From the NCBI RefSeq assembly GCF_040675875.1, contig NZ_JBEGII010000001.1, forward strand, positions 372,001 to 436,000: DNA of 64,000 nt, given 5' to 3'. Every line of letters begins with the position of its first letter. The stretch's first letter is position 1. Below the pieces are notes generated by a model, which worked only from the letters and a program-made list of their open reading frames with translations, searched no databases and had not been told where the DNA came from. Of the stretch, positions 47,646 through 57,022 are shown piece after piece. The stretch is from Microbacterium sp. LWO12-1.2. Its GTDB lineage: Bacteria; Actinomycetota; Actinomycetes; Actinomycetales; Microbacteriaceae. The position numbers and the translations under genes are program-made.

Positions 47646-48920
47646 ATGACCGACCGTTACTTCAACGCCCCCCTCTCCGAGGTCGACCCGGAGATCGCCC
47701 AGGTTCTGGATCGTGAGCTGAAGCGTCAGCAGACGTTCCTCGAGATGATCGCCTCCGAGAACTTCGTGCCGGTCTCGGTGCTGCAGTCGCAGGGATCCGT
47801 GCTCACCAACAAGTACGCCGAGGGCTACCCCGGTCGCCGCTACTACGGCGGCTGCGAAGAGGTCGACGTCGCCGAGGAACTCGCGATCGCGCGCGCCAAG
47901 AGCCTGTTCGGCGCGGAGTTCGCGAACGTGCAGCCCCACTCCGGTGCATCGGCCAACGCGGCCGTGCTGCACGCCATCGCCCGCCCTGGCGACACCCTGC
48001 TCGGCCTGTCCCTCGACCAGGGCGGCCACCTCACGCACGGAATGAAGATCAACTTCTCCGGCCGGCTGTACAACATCGTCGCTTACGGCGTGAACCCCGA
48101 GACCTCGACGATCGACATGGACGAGGTCCGTCGCCTGGCCATCGAGCACAAGCCGAAGGTCATCATCGCGGGCTGGTCGGCCTACCCGCGCACGCTCGAC
48201 TTCGCCGCCTTCCGCGAGATCGCCGACGAGGTCGGCGCACTGCTCTGGGTCGACATGGCGCACTTCGCCGGACTCGTCGCCGCGGGCCTGCACCCGAACC
48301 CGGTGCCCTTCGCCGACGTGGTCTCCTCGACCGTGCACAAGACCATCGGCGGCCCGCGTTCCGGCTTCATCCTCACGAACGACGCCGACATCGCCAAGAA
48401 GATCAACACGGCCGTGTTCCCCGGACAGCAGGGCGGACCGCTCATGCACGTGATCGCCGCGAAGGCGACCGCGTTCAAGCTCGCCGGCACGCCGGAGTTC
48501 AAGGAGCGTCAGGAGCGCGTGCTCCGTGGCGCTGCTCTGCTCGCCGAGCGGCTCTCGCAGCAGGACGTGAAGGATGCCGGCATCGCCGTGCGTTCCGGTG
48601 GCACCGACGTGCACCTCGTGCTGGTCGACCTGCGCGACGCCGAGGTCGACGGCAAGCAGGCCGAAGACCTGTTGCACGACATCCACATCACCGTGAACCG
48701 CAACGCGGTGCCGAACGACCCGCGCCCGCCGATGGTCACCTCCGGTCTGCGCATCGGCACCCCGGCGCTCGCCACGCGCGGATTCGGCGATGCCGAGTTC
48801 ACCGAGGTCGCCGACATCATCGCCCTCGCGCTGCTCCCCGGCGCCGATGTCGAGGCTCTGCGCGCTCGCGTCGACGCCCTGGCTGCCGCCTTCCCGCTCT
48901 ACCCGGACCTGCAGCAGTAG
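47646..48920 (+). CDS. glyA: Serine hydroxymethyltransferase
   Basis: PLP enzyme interconverting serine + THF and glycine + 5,10-methylene-THF. 424 residues from ATG 47646 ([24 protein letters not shown]), GAGGAG 9 nt upstream. Motifs: [65 protein letters not shown], and [16 protein letters not shown] with the PLP lysine. Controlled by the ZTP riboswitch and followed by folD. Confidence 0.97.
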   Translation: MTDRYFNAPLSEVDPEIAQVLDRELKRQQTFLEMIASENFVPVSVLQSQGSVLTNKYAEGYPGRRYYGGCEEVDVAEELAIARAKSLFGAEFANVQPHSGASANAAVLHAIARPGDTLLGLSLDQGGHLTHGMKINFSGRLYNIVAYGVNPETSTIDMDEVRRLAIEHKPKVIIAGWSAYPRTLDFAAFREIADEVGALLWVDMAHFAGLVAAGLHPNPVPFADVVSSTVHKTIGGPRSGFILTNDADIAKKINTAVFPGQQGGPLMHVIAAKATAFKLAGTPEFKERQERVLRGAALLAERLSQQDVKDAGIAVRSGGTDVHLVLVDLRDAEVDGKQAEDLLHDIHITVNRNAVPNDPRPPMVTSGLRIGTPALATRGFGDAEFTEVADIIALALLPGADVEALRARVDALAAAFPLYPDLQQ

Positions 48921-48949
48921 GCACTCCCACTCCCACGCCCTCCTCACGC

Positions 48950-49026
48950 GAGTGCACGGGTTCCTGCCGAGTGCACGGCTCGTCGACGTGACGAAGCCGT
49001 GCACTCGAGCGGAAGCCGTGCACTCG
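48950..49026. repeat. Four-copy GTGCAC inverted/direct repeat between glyA and folD
   Basis: GAGTGCACGG occurs at 48950-48959 and within CGAGTGCACGGCT (48968-48980). Its exact complement AGCCGTGCACTCG occurs at 48995-49007 and 49014-49026. Any plus copy can pair with any minus copy, so several hairpins are possible. It probably tunes glyA-folD read-through or is a mobile intergenic repeat. Confidence 0.75.
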
Positions 49027-49050
49027 GCGAAGACCTAAGGACCAACACAC

Positions 49051-49929
49051 ATGACCGCGAAGATCCTTGATGGGAAGGCGGCATCCGCCGCGATCCGCGC
49101 AGAGCTGACCGAGCGCGTCGCGGCGCTGAAGGCGAAGGGGATCACCCCGGGCATCGCCACGGTGCTCGTGGGCGCCGACCCTGCCTCGCAGCTCTACGTC
49201 GGCATGAAGCATCGGCAGTCCGAGGCGATCGGGATGAACTCGATCCAGCGCGAGCTGCCGGCGGATGCCACACAGGCCGATGTCGAGGCGCTGATCGACG
49301 AACTCAACGCCGACTCGGCCTGCCACGGCTACATCGTGCAGCTGCCGCTGCCGAAGCACATCGACACCGACGCGATCCTCGAGCGCATCGATCCGGCGAA
49401 GGATGCCGACGGCCTGCACCCGACCAACCTCGGCCGGCTCGTGCTGAACGTCAACAGCCCGATCCATACCCCGCTGCCGTGCACGCCGCGCGGCGTCATC
49501 GAGCTGTTGCTGCGAAACGACTACGACCTCAAGGGCAAGCACGTGGTCGTGGTTGGCCGCGGTGTCACGATCGGACGCTCGATCGGCCTGCTGCTCACGC
49601 GCCGTGACCTGAACGCCACCGTCACCCTCACCCACACCGGCACGGTCGACATGCCGCGCTACCTGCGTGAGGCCGATGTGATCGTCGCAGCGGCGGGAGT
49701 GAAGCACCTGATCCGCGCCGAAGACGTGAAGCCCGGCGCTGCCGTGCTCGACGTCGGCGTGACGCGCGAGACCGACCCCGAGAGCGGCAAGAGCCTCGTG
49801 TTCGGCGATGTCCACCCCGATGTGGCCGAGGTCGCCGGCTTCCTCTCTCCGAACCCCGGCGGCGTGGGGCCGATGACCGTCGCCCTGCTCATGACCAACG
49901 TCGTCGAGGCCGCCGAGCGCGCCGCCTGA
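49051..49929 (+). CDS. folD: Methylene-THF dehydrogenase / methenyl-THF cyclohydrolase
   Basis: Bifunctional enzyme turning 5,10-methylene-THF into 10-formyl-THF. 292 residues. Motifs: [23 protein letters not shown] with the catalytic Tyr/Lys, [89 protein letters not shown]. Downstream of glyA in the same riboswitch-controlled unit, separated by a 130-bp repeat region. Strong terminator after it. Confidence 0.97.
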   Translation: MTAKILDGKAASAAIRAELTERVAALKAKGITPGIATVLVGADPASQLYVGMKHRQSEAIGMNSIQRELPADATQADVEALIDELNADSACHGYIVQLPLPKHIDTDAILERIDPAKDADGLHPTNLGRLVLNVNSPIHTPLPCTPRGVIELLLRNDYDLKGKHVVVVGRGVTIGRSIGLLLTRRDLNATVTLTHTGTVDMPRYLREADVIVAAAGVKHLIRAEDVKPGAAVLDVGVTRETDPESGKSLVFGDVHPDVAEVAGFLSPNPGGVGPMTVALLMTNVVEAAERAA

Positions 49930-49936
49930 CCACTTC

Positions 49937-49986
49937 GGTCGCAGAAAGGCACCCATTCCATCGCGGAGGGGTGCCTTTCTGCGACC
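49937..49986. terminator. Perfect 18-bp stem-loop, bidirectional terminator
   Basis: Left arm 49937-49954 (GGTCGCAGAAAGGCACCC) is exactly complementary to 49969-49986, loop 14 nt. It sits between convergent folD and the membrane-protein gene. AAAG/CTTT steps inside the stem rather than a T-tract. Confidence 0.75.
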
Positions 49987-50002
49987 AGCGGGTGCGGCGG
50001 CG

Positions 50003-50572
50003 TCAGCCCAGCTCGTCGAGCATGCGGCGCTGCTCGGGCGTCAGGCCATCCTTCAGCTCTGCGCGGGCCGCGGCCGTCTCCGGGGCCTCAGCCGCAGGAG
50101 CAGCGGAGGCGGACGGCGATGCGGCGTCGGACCCACGTCTTGCCTGCACCTTGCCCTGCACGGCGTCATACAGCTGTGCGGCCTTGGCGCGCAGCTTGTC
50201 GTCGACCTGGTCATAGATCATCCAGCCGAAGAGCAGGAACAGGGGCGGGAGCGCGAACCCCCAGAATCCGGATGCGCGCACGCCGCTCAACCAGACCGTG
50301 AGCACCCACACGATGAGCTCGACGACGTAGACCAGCACGTACTGCACGACCTTCTCGCCGGCCTTCGTGCGCTCGGCCGCCGACTTCGCGGCGGACTTGC
50401 GGAATGCCGCGGCGAGAGTCGGTTTCACGAAGAGCGCGGCGAGCGTGAGGATCACGGCGGCCCACAGGGCGTGCAGGCCGACCGAGACACCGGGGAACAG
50501 CAGGCCGATGAGCAGCAGGACGGCCACATTGAACACGTAGAGCGCGGCGAACCGGATGATTCCGTTCTTCAT
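50003..50572 (-). CDS. Hypothetical integral membrane protein
   Basis: 189 residues, no family recognised. Hydrophobic segments at ~5-25 (IIRFAALYVFNVAVLLLIGLLFPG), ~33-50, ~78-97 (VVQYVLVYVVELIVWVLTVWLSG) and ~103-120 (FWGFALPPLFLLFGWMIYDQ). A charged Ala-rich cytoplasmic tail with AAPAAEAPETAAARAELKDGL follows, ending EQRRMLDELG. Hydropathy and codon use support a real gene. Divergent from the AraC regulator by 166 bp, which contains nothing else recognised. Confidence 0.75.
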   Translation of the reverse strand: MKNGIIRFAALYVFNVAVLLLIGLLFPGVSVGLHALWAAVILTLAALFVKPTLAAAFRKSAAKSAAERTKAGEKVVQYVLVYVVELIVWVLTVWLSGVRASGFWGFALPPLFLLFGWMIYDQVDDKLRAKAAQLYDAVQGKVQARRGSDAASPSASAAPAAEAPETAAARAELKDGLTPEQRRMLDELG

Positions 50573-50738
50573 GCGACCAGAATCCCACACCCTCCCGGTG
50601 GGTGGCAGCACCGTGACGGCGCGGGAGTCGTCGTCGACGGAGCCGGCGCCCACGGCCCGGCCGTACACTGAGGGCGCTGCGTCCACATCCACATCCGCTC
50701 GCCCGCCCGACGATCCGCCTCCGCCCCGGGAGCCCACG

Positions 50739-51503
50739 ATGACGATCGATCTCGACCCGCTCCTGGATTCGGTCGATATCCTCACCACCTCCGAGGGGGC
50801 GCACTGGCCGGCCCACCAGCACGATGATCACGAGCTGCTGTCGGCGATCACCCGCACCGTGACCGTCGTCACCCCGGATGCCGTCTACATCGCGCCCCGG
50901 GGAACGAGCATCTGGATCCCCGCCGGCGTCGTGCACGAGGTCACCGCAGCACCGGGCAACAGCATGCGATGCACCTGGTTCGAGCCGGACGCGGGTGCGG
51001 AGCTGAGCACCCGCGTCGTCGTGACCACCGTGCCGCCGCTGCTGGACGATGTGCTCGCGCAGCTCTCGCGCTACACCGATCCCGTGCGTCGCGCGCGGGC
51101 CGAGGCCTTCGCTCTGGATCTGCTCGGTGATTCCGGCGACGCGGAGGTCGGACTGCCGACGCCGTCGACCTCGTGGTTGCGCGCTGTCACCGATGCGCTG
51201 GTCGCCGCCCCCGCCGACCGGCGCACGGTGGATGCGTGGGCCGCGCAGTCGTCCGTGAGCGTGCGCACGTTCACCCGGCAGTTCGCTGCGGAGACGGGCA
51301 TGGCGTTCTCGCGCTGGCGGGCGGAGCTGCGCCTGCGGGTGGCGATGTCGATGCTCGCGAATGGGACCGAGGTCGGTCGTACCGCGCGCGCCGTGGGCTT
51401 CGAATCGCTCGCCGCGTTCTCTGCAGCGTTCCGGCGGCGCACAGGGGTGTCGCCGCGCGCCTTCGCACGCAGCCACGGTTCGGTGACCGATTCGCGCGCA
51501 TAG
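50739..51503 (+). CDS. AraC family transcriptional regulator
   Basis: 254 residues. An N-terminal cupin sensor (AHWPAHQHDDHELLSAITRTVTVVTPDAVYIAPRGTSIWIPAGVVHEVTA) is followed by a C-terminal double HTH (VDAWAAQSSVSVRTFTRQFAAETGMAFSRWRAELRLRVAMSMLANGTEVGRTARAVGFESLAAFSAAFRRRTGVSPRAF). GGGAG precedes the ATG at 50739. Located just upstream of the siderophore-uptake operon on the same strand, so it may respond to a siderophore, as some AraC activators do (inference). Confidence 0.9.
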   Translation: MTIDLDPLLDSVDILTTSEGAHWPAHQHDDHELLSAITRTVTVVTPDAVYIAPRGTSIWIPAGVVHEVTAAPGNSMRCTWFEPDAGAELSTRVVVTTVPPLLDDVLAQLSRYTDPVRRARAEAFALDLLGDSGDAEVGLPTPSTSWLRAVTDALVAAPADRRTVDAWAAQSSVSVRTFTRQFAAETGMAFSRWRAELRLRVAMSMLANGTEVGRTARAVGFESLAAFSAAFRRRTGVSPRAFARSHGSVTDSRA

Positions 51504-51557
51504 TCGACCGATCAGCGCAACTGAGGCCATCGAACCGGCAGGCGAGGGGCGACATAA

Positions 51558-51576
51558 TTAGGTAACCCTTGCCTAA
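51558..51576 (+). promoter_or_regulatory. DtxR/IdeR iron box
   Basis: TTAGGTAACCCTTGCCTAA, a 19-bp inverted repeat with TTAGG/CCTAA ends matching the actinobacterial DtxR/IdeR consensus (TTAGGTTAGGCTAACCTAA as remembered). It lies 12 bp before the predicted start of the siderophore-binding protein, so iron-loaded repressor would shut off the operon. Confidence 0.85.
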
Positions 51577-51588
51577 TTGGAGATTCCC

Positions 51589-52584
51589 TTGCGCCCTTCC
51601 CCGCGCCTGCGAGCCGCGCTCGCCGCAGCAGTCATCGCCCCCCTCGTCCTCGCCGCCACCGCGTGCGCTCCCGACGCCGATTCCACCTCGGACGGCGGCG
51701 CCGCGGGAGCCGACACGATCATCGTCGACTCCGTGTACGGCGAGGTGACCGTCCCCGCCGCCCCGGAGCGGGTCGCGGCGATCTCGTACGACACCCCGTG
51801 GCAGGTCATGTCGCTCGATCTGCCCGTGGTGGCCGCGATCGACTACACCCAGTGGATCGACGGATACACCGAGGACCAGCAGGCGTACATCGCCGACGCC
51901 GCGAAGGTCGGCAGCTATGGCGAGGTGAACTTCGAGGCACTCGCCGGCGCCGCACCCGATGTCATCGTGGGCGACGCCTACGAGGTCGACGAGGCGACGT
52001 TCACACGCCTCAGCGAGATCGCGCCGACCGTCATCGTCGGCGGTGACGAACGCGGCGACTGGCAGTCCATCACCGAGGATCTCGCGACCGCGCTCGGTGC
52101 GCACGACACCTGGGAAGAGGCGAAGGCCTCCTATGAGGCGCGTCGTGACGAGGTCAAGGAGCAGTACGCCGACGTCATCGCGGCGAACACCTGGGCGAAC
52201 TTCTCACTCGGCAACGAGGCCGGACAGTTCTCGATCCAGCTTCCCAGCGGGTCGACGGGCAACCTGATCGTGAACGAGATGGGACTCGCCTACGGCGACG
52301 GCATCCCGCTGGACACCGATGATGGCGCCGGTTACGTCTCGCTGCCCCTCGAGCAGATCGGCACGGTCCTCGACGGCGTCACGGTCGGACTCACCTATGA
52401 GAACCCGGACGGCACCAAGATGCCGGCGATCCAGGACGTGATCGACAGCAGCCTGTTCCAGCAGCTGGAGATCGCGAAGACCGAGCGGGTGTACGGACTG
52501 GTCTCGAACGTGACCGACTACCGCACCGCAGAGGAGTGGATCGACGAGCTCACCGCCAAGGTGCTCGAACCGCTCTCGCAGTGA
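51589..52584 (+). CDS. Iron-siderophore ABC transporter substrate-binding lipoprotein (FecB/FepB type)
   Basis: 331 residues from TTG 51589, chosen because GGAG lies 6 nt upstream; a TTG four codons earlier overlaps the GGAG itself. Signal peptide with lipobox ATAC, Cys 26. The fold markers are VYGEVTVPAAPERVAAISYDTPWQVMSLDLPVVAA, AALAGAAPDVIVGD and TRLSEIAPTVIVGG. Binds a ferric siderophore outside the membrane. First gene of a five-gene operon under an iron box; overlaps the first permease gene by 4 bp. Confidence 0.9.
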   Translation: MRPSPRLRAALAAAVIAPLVLAATACAPDADSTSDGGAAGADTIIVDSVYGEVTVPAAPERVAAISYDTPWQVMSLDLPVVAAIDYTQWIDGYTEDQQAYIADAAKVGSYGEVNFEALAGAAPDVIVGDAYEVDEATFTRLSEIAPTVIVGGDERGDWQSITEDLATALGAHDTWEEAKASYEARRDEVKEQYADVIAANTWANFSLGNEAGQFSIQLPSGSTGNLIVNEMGLAYGDGIPLDTDDGAGYVSLPLEQIGTVLDGVTVGLTYENPDGTKMPAIQDVIDSSLFQQLEIAKTERVYGLVSNVTDYRTAEEWIDELTAKVLEPLSQ

Positions 52585-53621
52585 CGACTCTCGCCACGGG
52601 CGGGCGGTGGAAGCTCCGTCGCCCGCCTGACGCGGTCGTGCTGCCGATCGTGGTGCTCCTTCTGCTCACAGCCGTCGCGGCGAGCATCGCCGTCGGTTCG
52701 CGGGCTCTGACCTTCGACGAGCTGTTCGCCGCGCTGACCGCGCCGACCGGCACGGAGACGGATCTGATCGTGCGCGATGTGCGGCTGCCGCGCACGTTCA
52801 TCGGCATCGCCGCAGGGAGCGCCCTCGCGGTCGCCGGTGTGATCATGCAGACGCTCACCCGCAACCCGCTCGCGGAGCCCGGGCTGCTGGGCGTCAACGC
52901 CGGTGCCTCGTTCGCCGTGGCGATCGCGATCGTGGTGCTCCGCGTCGGGGACTTCGGTGCGACGATGTGGTTCGCGTTCCTCGGTGCGGCGCTCGCGAGC
53001 GCCCTCGTCGCTGTGATCGGCGGAGTCGGACGCGGCGCCTCCATCGGGCGGCTCACCCTCACGGGCGTGGCGATCGGCGCGGTGCTCTCGGCTGCGACCG
53101 CCGCCCTCAGCCTGATCGACCCGCACGCCTACCAGTCCCTGCGGCTCTGGGGCGCCGGTGCGCTCGGTGGTCGTTCGTTCGATGCCGCCGTGCTCACGCT
53201 CCTGGTCGTCGCCGTCGGGCTCGTCCTCGTGGTGCTGATCGCGCCAGGGCTGGGCCTGCTCGCGCTGGGGGAGGACACGGCCCGTGCTCTGGGCGGCCAG
53301 GTCGGCGCCGCGCGTCTGGGCGGGTTCCTCGCGATCGTGGTGCTCTGCGGCGCGGCGACCGCGGCGGCAGGGCCGATCGCTTTCGTCGGACTCCTGGTGC
53401 CGCATGCGCTGCGCGCGGTCTTCGGCCCCGACACCCGCAGGCTGCTGATCTACAGTGCGCTAGCCGGTCCGATCCTGCTGCTGGGCGCCGATGTGCTCTG
53501 CGGCGTGCTGATCGCCCCGCGTTCGATCCCGGTCGGGGTGATGACCGCGTTCCTCGGTGCGCCCGTGCTGGTCGCCCTGGTGCTCTCGCGCCGGGTGCAG
53601 GCGGAGGGGGCGCCCTCGTGA
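52581..53621 (+). CDS. FecCD-type iron-siderophore permease 1
   Basis: 346 residues from GTG 52581, about nine to ten TM helices. Signature RDVRLPRTFIGIAAGSALAVAGVIMQTLTRNPLAEPGLLGVNAGA. Also LIDPHAYQSLRLWGAGALGG and LALGEDTARALGGQVGAARLGG, with the AAAGPIAFVGLLVPHALR loop that contacts the ATPase. Overlaps both neighbours by 4 bp. Confidence 0.93.
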   Translation: MTTLATGGRWKLRRPPDAVVLPIVVLLLLTAVAASIAVGSRALTFDELFAALTAPTGTETDLIVRDVRLPRTFIGIAAGSALAVAGVIMQTLTRNPLAEPGLLGVNAGASFAVAIAIVVLRVGDFGATMWFAFLGAALASALVAVIGGVGRGASIGRLTLTGVAIGAVLSAATAALSLIDPHAYQSLRLWGAGALGGRSFDAAVLTLLVVAVGLVLVVLIAPGLGLLALGEDTARALGGQVGAARLGGFLAIVVLCGAATAAAGPIAFVGLLVPHALRAVFGPDTRRLLIYSALAGPILLLGADVLCGVLIAPRSIPVGVMTAFLGAPVLVALVLSRRVQAEGAPS

Positions 53622-54640
53622 GCGCCGCCTCCCTCATCGCCGTCCCGTGGAAGACCAGACGCCGTCGCCGGATCATCTGGATCTCGTCTGCCTTCGTGCT
53701 CGTGGCGTTGGCGATGGCCGGTCTGAGCCTCGGAGATGCCGCCATCCCGATCCCTGAGGTGTTCGCCGCCCTGTTCGGCAAGGGGGATTCAGGCACCCGG
53801 CTGATCGTGGTCGGGTGGAGGCTGCCGCGTGTGGTGCTCGGCGCCGCGATCGGCGCGATGCTCGCGCTGTCCGGAGCACTGTTCCAGGTCATCACCCGCA
53901 ACCCGCTCGGCAGTCCCGACATCCTCGGCTTCTCGGCCGGCGCGTATACCGGCGCGCTCCTGGTCATCGTCGGAGGCTCGGTGAGCACGGCTGCCCTCAC
54001 CATGGGGGCGGTCGGCGGAGGCATCGCCTCGGCAGCGCTGGTGTTCGCGCTCGTCGCGTGGCGCGGTGCCGGCGGCACCCGGCTGATCATCGTCGGCATC
54101 GCCCTGACCGCGATGCTCGGCGCAGTGAACACCATGATCGAGCTCGCCGCCGACGATGTCGTGGCGCACACCGCGGCGATCTGGGGCGCCGGATCCCTCA
54201 ACGGCATCGACGGTCGATGGATCCCGGTCATCCTCGTCACGCTGCTGTCGGGCGGGCTGGTGATCGCGGCGCTCGCGCCAGGGCTCACGCTCTACGAACT
54301 CGGAGAGGACCGCGCGATGTCGCTCGGGGTACGGCCGGTGCGCCTGCGCATCTCGGCCATGCTGATCGGCGTGGTGCTGCTGGCGGTCACGATCGCCGCC
54401 GCCGGTCCGATCGCGTTCGTCGCGTTGGCTGCCCCGCAGATCGCACGCCGTGTCTGGCGCAGCGGACCGATGCCCTTCGCGGCGTCCGCCATGACCGGCG
54501 CGCTGCTGCTCATGTTCAGCGATCTGCTCGCGGCGCGGCTGTTCGCGCCGACCATGCTCCCCACCGGTCTCGTCACGATCGCGATCGGCGGACTCTACCT
54601 CGCCTGGATGCTCTCCGGAGCGAATCGAAGGAGGCGCTGA
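53618..54640 (+). CDS. FecCD-type iron-siderophore permease 2
   Basis: 340 residues from GTG 53618. Same fold as the preceding permease: GWRLPRVVLGAAIGAMLALSGALFQVITRNPLGSPDILGFSAGAYTGA, WGAGSLNGIDGRW, LGEDRAMSLGVRPVRLR, AAAGPIAFVALAAPQIARR. The two would form the heterodimeric membrane channel. Stop overlaps the next start by one base (TGATG). Confidence 0.93.
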   Translation: MSAASLIAVPWKTRRRRRIIWISSAFVLVALAMAGLSLGDAAIPIPEVFAALFGKGDSGTRLIVVGWRLPRVVLGAAIGAMLALSGALFQVITRNPLGSPDILGFSAGAYTGALLVIVGGSVSTAALTMGAVGGGIASAALVFALVAWRGAGGTRLIIVGIALTAMLGAVNTMIELAADDVVAHTAAIWGAGSLNGIDGRWIPVILVTLLSGGLVIAALAPGLTLYELGEDRAMSLGVRPVRLRISAMLIGVVLLAVTIAAAGPIAFVALAAPQIARRVWRSGPMPFAASAMTGALLLMFSDLLAARLFAPTMLPTGLVTIAIGGLYLAWMLSGANRRRR

Positions 54641-55461
54641 TGCGCACCGACATCCCTGTGTACACCGCCGAGGTGGCGGCTCGTCGCACGATCACCCCGC
54701 ACATGATGCGCATCACACTGCGCGGCGCACGTACCGCCGCTGGCGAGCGTTTCGCCTCCTGCGGCAGGCCGGACGAGTTCTTCGGTCTGTGGCTGACGAC
54801 GGCAGACGGAGAGCAGGCCAAGCGGTACTATTCGGTGCGCGCGTGGCGCCCGGAGGCCGATGAGCTCGACATCGACTTCGTCGTGCACGCCGAAGGTCCG
54901 GCGACGCAGTGGGCCCGCGACGCGCGCCTCGGCGACACTGTGGCGTTCGACCTTCCCCGCGGACACTTCCAGGTTCCGGAGGGGACGGCGCGTGTGCTCC
55001 TGATCGGCGACGCCACCGCTCTGCCCGCGATCGGACGCATCCTCGACGAGCGCGCGGCGTCGGCTCCTCCCGTGCGGGCGATCCTGTCCGTCGACGATCC
55101 GCGCGATCAGCAGGATCTCCGTCTCCGCGACGGCGACAGGGCCACCTGGGTCGCGGCGGAGGACATCGTCGCCGAGACCTTCGCCGCCACCGCCGAAGGG
55201 CCGGATGCGACCTACCTCTGGTTCTCGGGAGAGGCGACGACGATGCGGGAGATCCGCCGTCACGTGCGGCACGAACTCCGTTGGCCGACGACCCGCTACA
55301 TGACGATGGGGTACTGGCGCCGTGACGCCGAGCGGTGGGGGAAGAGGTTCGAGCAGCAGACCGAGCTGCCCGCACAGCTGGCCGCGATCTGGGAGAACGG
55401 CGACGACGACGAGACGCAGCGGGACCTCGCCGACGAGCTGCTGACGAGGTACGGACTGTGA
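54640..55461 (+). CDS. Siderophore-interacting protein (FAD ferric reductase)
   Basis: 273 residues. Cytoplasmic flavoenzyme that reduces ferric siderophore to release iron. FAD-binding RYYSVRAWRPEADELDIDFVVHAEGPATQWA, DLPRGHFQV, LIGDATALPAIGRIL, and the C-terminal YLWFSGEATTMREIRRHVRHELRWPTTRYMTMGYWRRD, all typical of the ViuB/SIP family. AAGGAGG precedes the ATG. Inserted between permease and ATPase genes in the iron operon. Confidence 0.95.
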   Translation: MRTDIPVYTAEVAARRTITPHMMRITLRGARTAAGERFASCGRPDEFFGLWLTTADGEQAKRYYSVRAWRPEADELDIDFVVHAEGPATQWARDARLGDTVAFDLPRGHFQVPEGTARVLLIGDATALPAIGRILDERAASAPPVRAILSVDDPRDQQDLRLRDGDRATWVAAEDIVAETFAATAEGPDATYLWFSGEATTMREIRRHVRHELRWPTTRYMTMGYWRRDAERWGKRFEQQTELPAQLAAIWENGDDDETQRDLADELLTRYGL

Positions 55462-56246
55462 CCGAGACGACATTCGACATCCGCGGCCTGTCGGCGGGCT
55501 ACCCGCACGGACGGCCCGTCTCCACCGGACTCGACCTCACGATCGCTCGGGGCTCCTTCGTCGCGATCATCGGGCCGAACGCCTGCGGCAAGTCGACGCT
55601 GCTGCGCACGATCGCGCGACTGCTGCCAGCGCTCGCCGGCTCCGTGCTGCTCGACGGCCGCGACATCCGTGAGCGCGGGGCGAAGGAGCTCGCCAGGGAG
55701 CTGGGCCTGCTGAGCCAGTCGGCTGAGGCCCCGGACGGCATGCGGGTGGCCGACCTGATCGCCCGAGGCCGGTACCCGCACCGACGGGCGTTCTCGGCGT
55801 GGAGCGACGCCGACGAGCAGGCGGTGCAGCGGGCGATGGAGAAGACCTCGGTGCTCGAACTCGCTGACCGCCCGATCGATGAGCTCTCGGGCGGGCAGAG
55901 GCAGCGCGTCTGGCTCGCGATGGCCCTCGCTCAGGAGACCGACGCGCTGCTGTTGGACGAGCCGACGACCTTCCTCGACATCACCCACCAGCTCGACATG
56001 CTGGACCTGTTCCGTGCGATCAACCACGAGCACGGGACGACGGTCGTCGCCGTGCTGCACGACCTGAATCAGGCCGCTCGGTATGCGGATCGCATCGTCG
56101 CGATGCGCGACGGCGCCATCGTGCGCACCGGTACCCCGGAGGAGGTGCTCACTCCCGAGGTGATGTCGCGCGTGTTCGACCTGGACTGCACGGTGATCGC
56201 CGACCCCGAGACCGGCACGCCGATGGTGGTGCCGCGGCGGCGGTGA
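55458..56246 (+). CDS. Iron-siderophore ABC transporter ATP-binding protein (FecE/FepC type)
   Basis: 262 residues from GTG 55458. Walker A IIGPNACGKSTLLR (the A-C-G-K variant common in siderophore ATPases), Q-loop LSQSAEAPDGMRVADLIARGRYPHR, signature [18 protein letters not shown], Walker B LLLDEPTTFLD, switch His in AVLHDLNQAARYADRI. Overlaps the SIP gene by 4 bp and closes the operon. Confidence 0.95.
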   Translation: MTETTFDIRGLSAGYPHGRPVSTGLDLTIARGSFVAIIGPNACGKSTLLRTIARLLPALAGSVLLDGRDIRERGAKELARELGLLSQSAEAPDGMRVADLIARGRYPHRRAFSAWSDADEQAVQRAMEKTSVLELADRPIDELSGGQRQRVWLAMALAQETDALLLDEPTTFLDITHQLDMLDLFRAINHEHGTTVVAVLHDLNQAARYADRIVAMRDGAIVRTGTPEEVLTPEVMSRVFDLDCTVIADPETGTPMVVPRRR

Positions 56247-56263
56247 CGGCCCGGCGGGGCAGG

Positions 56264-56983
56264 TCAGGAACCCGCGAGCGTGCTCTCGATGCCGGTGATG
56301 CGCGCCTGCTCGTCGAAGCGGAAGGTGGCGGAGCCGGAGGCATCGACGACGGTGGCGCCGCTGAACGACTCGTCGGTCCAGGTGAGGGTCCAGTTCGCGA
56401 GACGAGCGAGATCCCACACTGCGGTGCGGGCGTCGGTGAGCGCGGTGCCAGACAGGACGCGGGGGAGCGCGATGACCGCGTCGGCCACGGTGAGCGGAGC
56501 GAGCGGGGCATCGAGCAGGAACACGGCGCGCGTGCCGCCGCCGACCGGCGCCGAGTAGTACGGCGCGCGCCCGGTGAGTTCGACGGCGACGCCGCCGACG
56601 ACGTGGGCTGCCTGCGCGATCCACTCCTCGTCCGCCGTGGCATCGGCGGGGAAGGGCACCTCAGGGCTGGTGAGCTCGACGATGCCGTGCTCGGCGCCGT
56701 AGATCTGCAGCTGTGCCGCGACACCCTGCGGGTCGCCCTGCGGGTGGGCCCAGGCCCACAGCATCGAGCGGGGTCCCGGCGCGATCGTCGCGATCAGGTG
56801 TGCGCGCGTCACGAGCTGGCGCGAAGGGTCGGCGTTCGCCATGAAGGTGAGGGTGCCCGCGGCCATGTCCGCATCCCAGCGGTGCTCGCCGAGCGCATCG
56901 GCGGCAGCGGAGAGGGCATCCTGACGGAGCGCGGTGAACAGGGCGGCACGGTCGGCGAGGGGCTGGAGCGCGGCGAAGGTCAT
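56264..56983 (-). CDS. Conserved hypothetical protein, DUF6882-like
   Basis: 239 residues, soluble. Central block QLVTRAHLIATIAPGPRSMLWAWAHPQGDP and YGAEHGIVELTSPEVPF resemble the DUF6882 family as remembered; role unknown. The C-terminal strands (RLANWTLTWTDESFSGATVVDASGSATFRFDEQARITGIES) are well formed. Converges with the iron operon (17-bp gap) and is about 40 bp downstream of the MFS gene on the same strand. Confidence 0.75.
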   Translation of the reverse strand: MTFAALQPLADRAALFTALRQDALSAAADALGEHRWDADMAAGTLTFMANADPSRQLVTRAHLIATIAPGPRSMLWAWAHPQGDPQGVAAQLQIYGAEHGIVELTSPEVPFPADATADEEWIAQAAHVVGGVAVELTGRAPYYSAPVGGGTRAVFLLDAPLAPLTVADAVIALPRVLSGTALTDARTAVWDLARLANWTLTWTDESFSGATVVDASGSATFRFDEQARITGIESTLAGS

Positions 56984-57022
56984 GAGGACAGTCTCGCCCG
57001 CGTAGCTATGAATACGCCAGAG

